Made by a program: the position numbers and the translations under genes. The notes below the pieces were generated by a model. It saw only the letters and a program-made list of their open reading frames with translations. It did not search any database and had not been told where the DNA came from. Shown one piece after another: positions 43,835-51,876 of a DNA stretch of 64,000 nucleotides; within the stretch, counting starts at the first letter, position 1; each line of letters begins with the position of its first letter. Origin of the DNA: Nesterenkonia haasae (GTDB lineage: Bacteria > Actinomycetota > Actinomycetes > Actinomycetales > Micrococcaceae); contig NZ_VFIE01000019.1 in assembly GCF_010119385.1 (NCBI RefSeq), positions 10,631 through 74,630 on the forward strand, read 5' to 3'.

Positions 43835-44509
43835 TCAGGCGGAGACGCGCTTATCAGTCCAGCGGGCGGCGCGGGTGCCGCCGTACTGAACGACGGTCAC
43901 CAGAATGACCATCAGTACACACGCCACGACCATGGTTTCCGTCTCATACCGGTAGTAGCCGTAGCGGATGGCGAGATCGCCGATACCGCCGCCTCCGACC
44001 AGACCCGACATGGCTGAGTACGAAATGAAGCTGACAGTGGTGATGGTGATGGACCCGATGATCGCCGGTTTGGCATCAACGAGGAGCACATTGCGAATAA
44101 TCTGTCCTCGCGTGGCACCCATAGCTCGCGAAGCCTCGACGGCGCCAGTGCCCAGTTGAGTGATGTTCTGCTCCACAAGCCGTGCGAAGTAAGGAATCGC
44201 GTTGATCGTCAAGGGTACGATCACTGCTGCTGTCCCCACGGAAGTGCCCACAATCAGCCGCGTGAAGGGGATAATCGCGATGAGCAGGATCAGGAACGGG
44301 AAAGAGCGGACCATGTTGACCAACGCAGAGACCACCGCATGTGACTTCGGCGTGGGCTTAAGCCCAGCCGGAGCGTGACTCCAGAGCCAGATGCCCAGTG
44401 GAGTGCCCAGCAGGACAGCCAGTGGGATCGCCACCCCAATCATCGCGAAGGTTTCCAGCATCGCCTGATTAATTTCTGGCAGGCGCTCCAGAACGACGTC
44501 GAAGCTCAT
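43835..44509 (-). CDS. metI: methionine-type ABC permease MetI
   Basis: A 224-residue permease with five to six helices. MetI features: ETFAMIGVAIPLAVLLGTPLG, MVRSFPFLILLIAIIPFTRLI and the coupling loop EASRAMGATRGQIIRNVLLVD. The start overlaps the metN stop by one base. Confidence 0.92.
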   Translation of the reverse strand: MSFDVVLERLPEINQAMLETFAMIGVAIPLAVLLGTPLGIWLWSHAPAGLKPTPKSHAVVSALVNMVRSFPFLILLIAIIPFTRLIVGTSVGTAAVIVPLTINAIPYFARLVEQNITQLGTGAVEASRAMGATRGQIIRNVLLVDAKPAIIGSITITTVSFISYSAMSGLVGGGGIGDLAIRYGYYRYETETMVVACVLMVILVTVVQYGGTRAARWTDKRVSA

Positions 44510-45417
44510 CAGCGCAGGCCTCCCTCGACCGCAGCGAAGATTTTGTTCTCACGCGGAGCAACCTCATCGCGGCGCTGCGGGTCAACCTGCTGGTCGTAGT
44601 ACTGCACTCCTTCTGCAGCGGGGTCGAAGCCCTCTGACACCCCGGATGTTCCGGCCCGCCGGACACTGATCCCGTCGGACACCAGGTAGCGGCCGATTGA
44701 GGTCGTGGGGGCAAAACCCTCCCGGCGCAATTCCGTGGCGGGAAACTTCTCAACCACACGCCCCTCCTCCATTACCGCGACATGATCGGCAAGTGCTTTG
44801 ATGACTTCCATCTCATGGGTCACGATCACCACCGTGATACCGAACTCAGTGTTGATATCGGCCAGATACTGCAAGACGGTGGCAGTGGTAAACGGGTCAA
44901 GGGCAGAGGTCGGTTCATCACACAGCAGCACCTCAGGCTTGGTGGCCAGCGCGCGCGCGATCGCTACCCGTTGCTTCTGCCCGCCGGAGAGTTGTGCCGG
45001 ATAGTTCTTGGTCTTATCCGTGATGTCAACAATCTCCAAGGCCTCCGCTGCCCGCCGACGTCGTTCAGTCTTGTCCTTCACACCTGAGAACTTCAGCGAA
45101 AGTTCCACGTTCTGCAGCACGGTGAGGTTATTGACCAGGTTGAAACCCTGAAAGATCATGCCAATGTGATGGCGGGCTCGACGGAGTCCTTCGGCGTTCA
45201 GCCCGGTGAGCTCCGTGTCACCGACCCATACCTGTCCCGTGGTGGGCCGTTCGAGAAGATTGATGTTCCGCAGAAGCGTTGATTTTCCAGCCCCAGAGAA
45301 GCCAATAATCCCTTGGATACTTCCATCTGGAATCTCCAAAGAAACATCATCGACTGCCACAATCGGTTCCTTGCCGCCGGCAGCGAACGTCGTGGACACA
45401 CCGCGAAGCGAAATCAT
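44509..45417 (-). CDS. metN: methionine-type ABC ATPase MetN, C-terminal regulatory domain reduced
   Basis: A 302-residue ATPase: Walker A GFSGAGKST, signature LSGGQKQRVAIARAL, Walker B VLLCDEPTSALDP and H-loop VIVTHEMEVI. E. coli MetN has about 340 residues with a NIL domain that binds methionine and shuts the transporter; here only about 70 residues follow the ATPase and they do not show a clear NIL fold. The gene begins behind SAM riboswitch 2 with GGAG 9 bases before the ATG. Confidence 0.9.
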   Translation of the reverse strand: MISLRGVSTTFAAGGKEPIVAVDDVSLEIPDGSIQGIIGFSGAGKSTLLRNINLLERPTTGQVWVGDTELTGLNAEGLRRARHHIGMIFQGFNLVNNLTVLQNVELSLKFSGVKDKTERRRRAAEALEIVDITDKTKNYPAQLSGGQKQRVAIARALATKPEVLLCDEPTSALDPFTTATVLQYLADINTEFGITVVIVTHEMEVIKALADHVAVMEEGRVVEKFPATELRREGFAPTTSIGRYLVSDGISVRRAGTSGVSEGFDPAAEGVQYYDQQVDPQRRDEVAPRENKIFAAVEGGLR

Positions 45418-45426
45418 GAGCTATCT

Positions 45427-45509
45427 CCATCGTTCTGGCGTTAGCACCTTGCCATAACGGCCGGTTGCTGCGACGTCTGCGGGCCAGATCCCTCGGTCGC
45501 TCTGGATGG
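45427..45509 (-). promoter_or_regulatory. SAM riboswitch 2 (S-box), upstream of metNIQ
   Basis: P1 is CCATC (45509-45505) with GATGG (45431-45427). Conserved GAGGGATCTGGCCC, GCAGCAACC and GGTGCTAACGCCAG are present. The 3' strand of P1 continues directly as GATGGAGAT, so the metN ribosome-binding site overlaps P1. Confidence 0.92.
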
Positions 45510-45522
45510 TGTACAACACCGT

Positions 45523-45553
45523 ACTCTACGTGCTGAACATATCCCCGCGTCAA
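45523..45553 (-). promoter_or_regulatory. predicted promoter of the metNIQ operon
   Basis: TTGACG (45553-45548) and TAGAGT (45528-45523) are 19 bases apart, 13 bases upstream of riboswitch 2. The rest of the divergent region up to 45643 shows no clear feature. Confidence 0.4.
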
Positions 45554-45643
45554 ACCGCGTTCACAGAATGTCACCTACTGGGTTTGTGGTGAATCACTCC
45601 ACCACCAGGCGCAGAACCTATGTCTCAGAGTGTGACGCTGTGT

Positions 45644-45673
45644 TTGATCTTTCCATGGATTGAGTCGTACTGT
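45644..45673 (+). promoter_or_regulatory. predicted promoter of the riboswitch 3 transcript
   Basis: TTGATC (45644-45649) and TACTGT (45668-45673) are 18 bases apart and end 10 bases before riboswitch 3. Confidence 0.55.
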
Positions 45674-45683
45674 TTCCGGGTAA

Positions 45684-45799
45684 CCATCCCGAGCGGCTGA
45701 GAGATCTGGCTCAGTGAGGCCGCAGCAACCCGGGGTTCGACGTGCTTCCAAGCCAGGGAGCCAGCGTTCGTGCCGGGTGCTACCGCCAGGACCGATGGG
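45684..45799 (+). promoter_or_regulatory. SAM riboswitch 3 (S-box, enlarged), upstream of the LLM/sugar-ABC operon
   Basis: P1 is CCATC (45684-45688) with GATGG (45794-45798). GAGAGATCTGGCTC, GCAGCAACC and GGTGCTACCGCCAG are present. The helix between GCAGCAACC and GGTGC is about 30 bases longer than in riboswitch 5. GGGAG (45797-45801) overlaps P1 and is 9 bases before a GTG that opens a 29-codon ORF, not before the enzyme gene. Confidence 0.88.
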
Positions 45800-45810
45800 A
45801 GAGATCTTTA

Positions 45811-45900
45811 GTGAACATTTCAGCGCCTACAGTGCTTCGAGGCCCGAACAACGGGATGCCCCTGCGCGGCACCGCTCTGCTCTGTTCCGCCCGTACCTGA
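45811..45900 (+). CDS. putative 29-residue leader peptide behind SAM riboswitch 3
   Basis: GTG at 45811 has GGGAG 9 bases upstream, the same arrangement that serves the first real gene at the other four SAM riboswitches. The ORF runs to TGA at 45898 and ends ALLCSART, with one Cys near its end. There is no similarity to a protein I know. The monooxygenase gene starts 109 bases further on with its own strong GGAGG, so this small ORF may be a regulatory uORF. Bases 45901-46009 hold a T6 run but no convincing hairpin. Confidence 0.4.
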   Translation: MNISAPTVLRGPNNGMPLRGTALLCSART

Positions 45901-46009
45901 GCCCGGGAAGCACACCAACTCCTCGGCGCTGCTGCACCCTGGCATTTTTTGCACCCCGGCCCTATGCAGCCGCCATCTCTACCCATGTCCAGAACCCTCG
46001 GAGGTCAGA

Positions 46010-47449
46010 TTGTCCCGCCAGCCACTCGTACTCAGTGCCTTTCTCATGAACACCACCAGTCACATTATTGGTGGTGCGTGGCGGCTCGAGGAGGCTCAAC
46101 AGCATCGCTTCAATGAACTGCCCCACTGGGTTTCATTGGTCAAGAAACTTGAAAACTCAGGTTTTGACATCGCATTCTTTGCTGATGTGGTCGGCCTCTA
46201 CGGTGACCATGAGGGCGGCTGGGCCTCTCATGTGCGCAGGGGTCTCCAGGTGCCCTCCAATGATCCGCTGGTTTTGTTGTCCGCACTGGCGGCCGTCACC
46301 GACCGGATCGGTCTTGCTCTGACCTCCTCGGTAATTCAGGCTCATCCCTTCACCTTCGCCCGCCAGCTCTCCACCCTCGATCATCTGTCCGGCGGCCGGG
46401 TGGGGTGGAACGTCGTGACGAACTCGCAGGAGAACGCCCATAAGAACTTCGGCGCCAGCGGCTTGGCCAAACACGACGATCGGTACGCGTGGGCGGAAGA
46501 ATACCTCGAGGTCTGCTACAAGCTCTGGGAAGGGTCATGGGAGGATGGAGCCCTCCTGCAGGACAAAAATTTCTCCCACGACCGCGGGCACGGTCTCCAC
46601 GCAGATCCGGCCAAAGTAGCCAAAATCAACCACGCCGGTGAACGTTACTCCGTAGAGGGCCCGCACCTTTCGTCGCCGTCCCCACAACGGACCCCGTACC
46701 TGTTCCAAGCCGGGTCCTCCGACCGCGGCCGAGATGTGGCTGCCGCTCATGCCGAGGCCACATTCTCCATGGCTCCACGCCGAGACATTGCTGCCGCCCA
46801 CGCACAGGATGTCCGCGAGCGCACCGCCCGATTCGGCCGTCGACCGGAGGATGTGAAATTTATTCAGGGCCTGTCCTTTGTCATTGGAGCGACCGAAACC
46901 GAAGCTCAGGAAAAAGCTCGAAATCTGGATGACGCCATTGACGATCACGCCCTGATCGCCCATACGGCCGGCAGCATCGGGGTAGATGTCGGACACCTTC
47001 CCATTGACACTCCCTTGGAAGACCTCGAACACACCGAAGGCGCGCAGGGCCATCTCTCCGAGATCAAGAAGATCGCTCCCAACGGCCGGGTCACGCTGCG
47101 TGACCTTGCGCACTTCCGCGCCCAATCCACTCGGGTGGTGGGCACCCCGGACCAGATCGCAGATGAGCTTGCCGCGTGGCAGGACGCAGGGATCGACGGC
47201 ATCAATGTCATGAACTCTACGATTCCGGGTTCCTATGACGAGTTCATAGACCATGTGCTGCCGGTGCTGCGCGACCGTGGACTAGCCCGAGCCGCTGAAG
47301 AAACGAGCAGTCCCACCAGCCTACGAGCACGCCTTACCGGATCCGATCAGCTTCCCGACTCCCATCCAGCAGCTGCCTACCGCGGGGCCTTCGCTCACCT
47401 GACAGCCGCAGCCACAGAAACCCCCAAAGACGAGCTTCTGCGCCGCTGA
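46010..47449 (+). CDS. LLM-class flavin-dependent monooxygenase, DszA/NtaA family, second copy
   Basis: A 479-residue relative of the enzyme encoded at 37284-38687: FDIAFFADVVGLYGDH, LSTLDHLSGGRVGWNVVTNS, KLWEGSWEDGALLQD and FQAGSSDRGRDVAAAHAEATF. It starts with TTG at 46010, 5 bases after GGAGG; no other start in frame is close to a ribosome-binding site. It lies behind SAM riboswitch 3 and before a sugar-type ABC importer, so it is likely to attack the imported sulfur compound with reduced flavin made by the reductase at 54767. Confidence 0.88.
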   Translation: MSRQPLVLSAFLMNTTSHIIGGAWRLEEAQQHRFNELPHWVSLVKKLENSGFDIAFFADVVGLYGDHEGGWASHVRRGLQVPSNDPLVLLSALAAVTDRIGLALTSSVIQAHPFTFARQLSTLDHLSGGRVGWNVVTNSQENAHKNFGASGLAKHDDRYAWAEEYLEVCYKLWEGSWEDGALLQDKNFSHDRGHGLHADPAKVAKINHAGERYSVEGPHLSSPSPQRTPYLFQAGSSDRGRDVAAAHAEATFSMAPRRDIAAAHAQDVRERTARFGRRPEDVKFIQGLSFVIGATETEAQEKARNLDDAIDDHALIAHTAGSIGVDVGHLPIDTPLEDLEHTEGAQGHLSEIKKIAPNGRVTLRDLAHFRAQSTRVVGTPDQIADELAAWQDAGIDGINVMNSTIPGSYDEFIDHVLPVLRDRGLARAAEETSSPTSLRARLTGSDQLPDSHPAAAYRGAFAHLTAAATETPKDELLRR

Positions 47450-47508
47450 GCGCCAAGAAACCCACTACCGGTGACACCACCGACTCACCCCACACATCAA
47501 GGAGCACC

Positions 47509-48858
47509 ATGACTAAGAAGAATCACTCGCAGAGCCGCAGACACGGCGTGGCCCTGACTGCCAGCACCTCAATCCTGGCCCTGACGCTCGCCTCATGCGC
47601 CAGTGCCGGCGCCGAAGCGGAGGGAGACGCATTCGCCGGTGAACATGAGGGTCAAGAACTCAACATTCTGCTCAACGCCTCCCATGAAGGGGCCGGTGAC
47701 TGGCTCGCTGAGGGATTTGAGGAGGAGACCGGCGTCGTTGTGAATGTCACGACAGTTCCTTACGACGAGATAGCCTCCCAGTTGACCTTGGACCAGCAGT
47801 CGGGTGCCAATGTCTACGATGTCTCGGCCCCTTGGTACGTCTCCCTGGGCGACCTTGCCGCCGACAACAGCATCCAGCCCATCACGGAGTTCGTTGAAGA
47901 AAGCCCAGACATTGACGTGGACGACTTCATTCCCACCATTTGGGAGCCCTATGCGTATGTTGAGGACGAAATTTACGGACTGCCCTTCGACGGTGACATT
48001 CACGCATTGTTCTACAACACAGAGATTCTGGAACGCAATGGGTTTGACGCACCACCAGCCACCTGGGATGAATATGCCGAGCAGGTAGCGACCATCACCG
48101 AAAATGAGAGCGACGACGGCGTCTACGGTGCCGCAGTCTTCGGTGAGCAGTCACCGCTCATTCTCGGCGCCAGCTTTGCCAACCGTTTAGCAGGCTTTGG
48201 TGGCGAGTTCCTCGATGAGAACGGAAACCCCGCCATCAACTCCCCGGAAGCCGTTGCCTCTCTGGAAGCTCTCGAGGACATCTGGGACGAGGCCCTGCCC
48301 ACTCCCGCCGAGACCGACTTCGGTGCTGGAAATTCCGCATGGTTCGCCGGCAATGTGGCCTTTATCGAGAACTGGACCGACCTCGGTGTCCGGTCTCAGG
48401 ATCCTGATTCAGGCTCTGAGGTCATCGATGAGTGGGGTGTGACGTACTTGCCACGCGCCGACGCCGAGGATGATCCGCGCGCGTCACTCGTCGCAGGATT
48501 CAGCTGGGTAGTCGCGGGCAATACGGACAACGCCGATCTGGCCCAGCAGTTCATCGAATGGGCTGCCTCCACCGAGGTCAACTCTGAACTTCTGACCGCC
48601 CTGCCTCCGACGGGCATCGACCCCAACCGTATTTCCTCTCTGGAAGACGAAACCTATGGTGAGGAGTTCCCCGAACTTCAGGAAGTCAACGCCTCCACGC
48701 TGCATGGCGCCCTGGCATGGCCCACCGGCCAAAACGCCACTGAAGCGGCGCAGGTCCTCACCGATGAACTCGCTGCCCACCTCTCCGGCCAGCGCAGTTC
48801 GGCCCAAGAGACTTTGGACACGGTCCAAAGCGAATGGGAGAGGCTCCTTGTCGACTGA
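47509..48858 (+). CDS. ABC substrate-binding lipoprotein, family 1 (sugar type)
   Basis: A 449-residue lipoprotein with signal SILALTLASCASAG and the family 1 core (LPFDGDIHALFYNTEILERNG, PPATWDEYAEQVATI, GKGAMWI-like GNSAWFAGNVAFIENW). Family 1 proteins normally bind sugars, glycosides or glycerophosphodiesters. AAGGAG precedes the ATG. Position between a SAM-regulated monooxygenase and two sugar-type permeases suggests a sulfur-bearing ligand such as a sulfosugar, which is inference. Confidence 0.88.
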   Translation: MTKKNHSQSRRHGVALTASTSILALTLASCASAGAEAEGDAFAGEHEGQELNILLNASHEGAGDWLAEGFEEETGVVVNVTTVPYDEIASQLTLDQQSGANVYDVSAPWYVSLGDLAADNSIQPITEFVEESPDIDVDDFIPTIWEPYAYVEDEIYGLPFDGDIHALFYNTEILERNGFDAPPATWDEYAEQVATITENESDDGVYGAAVFGEQSPLILGASFANRLAGFGGEFLDENGNPAINSPEAVASLEALEDIWDEALPTPAETDFGAGNSAWFAGNVAFIENWTDLGVRSQDPDSGSEVIDEWGVTYLPRADAEDDPRASLVAGFSWVVAGNTDNADLAQQFIEWAASTEVNSELLTALPPTGIDPNRISSLEDETYGEEFPELQEVNASTLHGALAWPTGQNATEAAQVLTDELAAHLSGQRSSAQETLDTVQSEWERLLVD

Positions 48859-49834
48859 TATCTCTGCGGAGCCCCGTTACCAACACGGCTCGATGGCAGA
48901 GCCCTCTGCTGCTGCCAAGCCGCCTGGGCTTCCGAATAGTTCCGGAAGTCCCAGGCGGCGGCGCCCCCGGGCACAGGTGTACCATCGGATCTTCATCAGT
49001 CCCAGCGTGTTGGTTCTTCTGGTACTGGCGGCTTACCCGCTAGTATTCATCGCCTCGGCCGCCCTGACCCGGTCAAGTTTGGGCAACCCGTTCCAAGAGT
49101 TTGTGGGTGTGGCCAATTTTCAGTCAGCGGTAGGGTCACCTGCCGTTCGCGACTCCCTGGCATTGGGCACCGGTTATGCCTTCGGAGTAGCGATTGCTTC
49201 CACCATCCTGGGGAGCGTCACCGCCGTAGCGCTGTGGCGGTCACTGCACGCGGGAGCGTTCGTGCGGACTGTCCTGCTGCTACCCATGATTGTGCCTCCA
49301 GTGGTCGTCGGCATTCTGTTCGGTTTCATTTTCAGCCCTTCGGGTGGACTTCTGCACACCCTGATTCGCCGCTTTACTCCGGGTTCGGGCACCTACGCGG
49401 TGCTTTCGGACACCACATGGGCGATCTTCGGAGTGGCGCTGGCTGATGTGTGGGAGTGGACGCCGTTGGTGGTGCTGCTGGTTTTCACCGCCCTGCTGGG
49501 CCAACAGCCAGAGATCATTGAGGCCGCCCAGCTGGATGGTGCCAGCGGCTACCAGATGTTCCGACACATTACTTTGCCCGCAGTCGCCGGCACGATCGTC
49601 GCCGCATTCATGATTCGGCTCATTCTGGCGTTCAAAGTCTTCGACCTGGTCTATGTGATGACTTCAGGAGGTCCCGGGTCCTCCACGCAGGTGCCAGCGT
49701 TCCTCATCTGGCGGTCTGCCCTGCAGAACTTCGATGTGGGTATCGCGGCGACCATCACACTTCTGCTGGCGGTTGTGGTCACTGTGGTCACGATTCCCGT
49801 TTTCCTGATCTCAAAGAGGCTCCGCAATGACTGA
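48848..49834 (+). CDS. sugar-type ABC permease 1 (MalF/UgpA class)
   Basis: A 328-residue permease with six helices and coupling loop EAAQLDGASGYQMFRHITLPAV. A TTG at 48848 with GGGAG 7 bases upstream and an 11-base overlap with the binding-protein gene is the best start; the ATG at 48893 has no ribosome-binding site. The N-terminal 50 residues are Pro/Arg-rich and cytoplasmic. Confidence 0.85.
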   Translation: MSTDISAEPRYQHGSMAEPSAAAKPPGLPNSSGSPRRRRPRAQVYHRIFISPSVLVLLVLAAYPLVFIASAALTRSSLGNPFQEFVGVANFQSAVGSPAVRDSLALGTGYAFGVAIASTILGSVTAVALWRSLHAGAFVRTVLLLPMIVPPVVVGILFGFIFSPSGGLLHTLIRRFTPGSGTYAVLSDTTWAIFGVALADVWEWTPLVVLLVFTALLGQQPEIIEAAQLDGASGYQMFRHITLPAVAGTIVAAFMIRLILAFKVFDLVYVMTSGGPGSSTQVPAFLIWRSALQNFDVGIAATITLLLAVVVTVVTIPVFLISKRLRND

Positions 49835-50714
49835 CACTACGAACACCACCCGGGCTGCTCAGGCGCTCACGTCCCGCCGGTTCCGCACCAGACTGCCTAC
49901 CCCGGGCAAACCACGTCCGTCACTGCTCGCCAATACCTGGGTGGGGCTCAGCGTCGTGGTGGTCCTGGTGCCGTTGCTCTACCTGCTGTCCATATCTTTC
50001 ATGACTCAGGGGCAGATCGCCTCAGGGATTCTGCTGCCCACCCAGCCGGCCTTCAGCAACTGGTCCAACGCGTGGGACTCTGCGATTCCGCGTGGGGTCC
50101 TCAACTCACTCGGGGCAGCCTTCGGGGGTGCGATCCTGACGCTGCTGCTGGCTCTTCCAGGCGCCTGGGCAATCGCCAGACACCGGACGGGGGGCAAGGC
50201 ACTAGCTGGTCTCATTCTGAGTCCCTGGCTGCTTCCTCCGATCGTGGCGATCATCCCGCTGCTGACACTCTTGCGCATCCTGGGTCTGACGAACACTCTA
50301 GAAGGCTTGACCCTGGTCTACGCACTGATCAATGTGCCTGTGGCCATCTGGCTGCTCGACGGGTTCATCCGCCGCATTCCTGTGGAGATCGAAGAAGCTG
50401 GACGAATCGATGGAGCCAATGAGGGGCAGCTGTTGCTGCGTGTGGTCACTCCCATGTTGGCGCCGGCCCTGATAGCGGTCGGTGTGATCGCCGCAATTCT
50501 GAACTACAACGAGTTTCTCTTCGCCACGTTCCTGACTCAAAGTCAGGACAGCCAAACGGTACCCGTGCTGTTGGCCGGGATGCTCAGCGAGCGGGTCCAA
50601 GACTTTGGCCGGATCGCCGCGTCCTCATTGATCGCCGTGATCCCAGTTTTCACCGTGGCTGTCATTCTGCAGCGCTATCTCATCGAGGGACTGACAACAG
50701 GTGCAGTGAAGTAA
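49827..50714 (+). CDS. sugar-type ABC permease 2 (MalG/UgpE class)
   Basis: A 295-residue permease with six helices and coupling loop EEAGRIDGANEGQLLLRVVTPM. It overlaps permease 1 by 8 bases. No ATPase gene follows, so this importer must borrow one, as many actinobacterial sugar importers do with MsiK. A perfect hairpin follows the stop. Confidence 0.9.
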   Translation: MTDTTNTTRAAQALTSRRFRTRLPTPGKPRPSLLANTWVGLSVVVVLVPLLYLLSISFMTQGQIASGILLPTQPAFSNWSNAWDSAIPRGVLNSLGAAFGGAILTLLLALPGAWAIARHRTGGKALAGLILSPWLLPPIVAIIPLLTLLRILGLTNTLEGLTLVYALINVPVAIWLLDGFIRRIPVEIEEAGRIDGANEGQLLLRVVTPMLAPALIAVGVIAAILNYNEFLFATFLTQSQDSQTVPVLLAGMLSERVQDFGRIAASSLIAVIPVFTVAVILQRYLIEGLTTGAVK

Positions 50715-50740
50715 CCCCGCCCGCACCCATAGGCGGGGTT
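50713..50740. terminator. bidirectional hairpin between convergent genes
   Basis: AACCCCGCC and GGCGGGGTT form a perfect 9-bp stem with a 10-base loop between the permease stop and the aldo/keto reductase stop. No long T-run follows. Confidence 0.65.
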
Positions 50741-50748
50741 CCGGCGGC

Positions 50749-51819
50749 TCAGAGTTCGGAGGAGACCGACCAGATGTTGATGCCCGTGTCCCCCTGCGTG
50801 ATGGTATCGATGGCGGTGAGCTCCTCGGACGAGAAACGTGTGTTGCTCACAGCTGCGAGGTTCTCGTCCAACTGCGCAGTTGACGAGGCCCCCAGTAGGA
50901 CTGAAGTGGCACCGCCATCACGCAGCAGCCACGCGATAGCCAGCTGAGCCAGGGTTTGCCCACGCGCTGCAGCGACGTCGTTGAGCTGCCGCAACCTGTT
51001 GAGGTTGTCGTCACTGAGGTGGTGACCCAGCAAAGATGACCGGCCTCCGGAGGGCTTTGCCTGCGGGTCCTTGAGGTACTTATCAGTAAGCAGCCCCTGT
51101 GCCAACGGAGTGAAGGCAATCGACCCCAGCCCCGTCTCCTCCAGGGTGTCCAGCAGGCCGTCTTCGACCCATCGGTTGAGCATGGAATAGGCGGGTTGGT
51201 GAATCACCAATGGAGTGCCCAGCTCCCGGGCGATGCGCGCGGCCTCCCGGGTGCGTTCCGCTGAATAAGACGATATCCCCACATAGAGGGCTTTGCCAGA
51301 ACGCACGGCGGCGTCCAACGCCTCGATGGTCTCTTCCAGTGGGGTGTCTGGGTCCACCCGATGGGAGTAGAAGATATCAACGTAGTCGAGTCCCATCCGG
51401 CCCAGGGCTTCATCCAAGCTGGCCAGAGTGTACTTTCGGGACCCGAAATTCCCGTACGGTCCAGGCCACATATCCCACCCGGATTTGGAAGAGATGACCA
51501 GTTCATCGCGGTAGGGCTTGAGATCTTTGGCCATGATGCGTCCGAAATTCTCTTCCGCCGCACCATAGGGGGGACCGTAATTATTGGCCAGATCGAAGTG
51601 AGTGATCCCGGCGTCGAAGGCGTGCCGGATGATTTCGCGCTGATTGGCGAAGGGAGTGGAATCTCCGAAGTTCCACCACAGGCCCAATGAGATCGGAGGC
51701 AGCAGCAAACCACTGCGTCCTACGCGCCGGTAATTGAACTGTGAGTACCGATCCTCGGCTGCCGCGTAGGGGGTATGGGTCTCCTGACCCCAAGCGGATA
51801 CATCCACAGACTGTGTCAC
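50749..51819 (-). CDS. aldo/keto reductase (YghZ / L-glyceraldehyde 3-phosphate reductase type)
   Basis: A 356-residue NADPH-dependent AKR. The Tyr-Asp-Lys-His tetrad sits in HFDLANNYGPPYGAAEENFG, VISSKSGWDMWPGPYG and DIFYSHRVDPDTP; the pattern WPGPYGNFGSRKY is typical of the YghZ branch. It is last in the riboswitch 4 operon, after two DszC-like genes. A plausible role is to reduce the aldehyde left when a monooxygenase removes sulfite from an organosulfonate. Confidence 0.88.
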   Translation of the reverse strand: MTQSVDVSAWGQETHTPYAAAEDRYSQFNYRRVGRSGLLLPPISLGLWWNFGDSTPFANQREIIRHAFDAGITHFDLANNYGPPYGAAEENFGRIMAKDLKPYRDELVISSKSGWDMWPGPYGNFGSRKYTLASLDEALGRMGLDYVDIFYSHRVDPDTPLEETIEALDAAVRSGKALYVGISSYSAERTREAARIARELGTPLVIHQPAYSMLNRWVEDGLLDTLEETGLGSIAFTPLAQGLLTDKYLKDPQAKPSGGRSSLLGHHLSDDNLNRLRQLNDVAAARGQTLAQLAIAWLLRDGGATSVLLGASSTAQLDENLAAVSNTRFSSEELTAIDTITQGDTGINIWSVSSEL

Positions 51820-51876
51820 TGGTACTCCTTCATTGTGTTGGGACTCCCTGGGGCTACTGTACCGAGCCGCGTCAGC

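Noticed and set aside
45945-45970. T6 run flanked by direct repeats GCACCC(T/C)GGC as a terminator or attenuator
   Set aside because: No GC-rich hairpin precedes the T run on either strand.
45714-46049. 111-residue ORF over riboswitch 3 and the monooxygenase start
   Set aside because: It overlaps the aptamer and the start of a clear gene in another frame and is Pro/Arg/Ser-rich, typical of a shadow.
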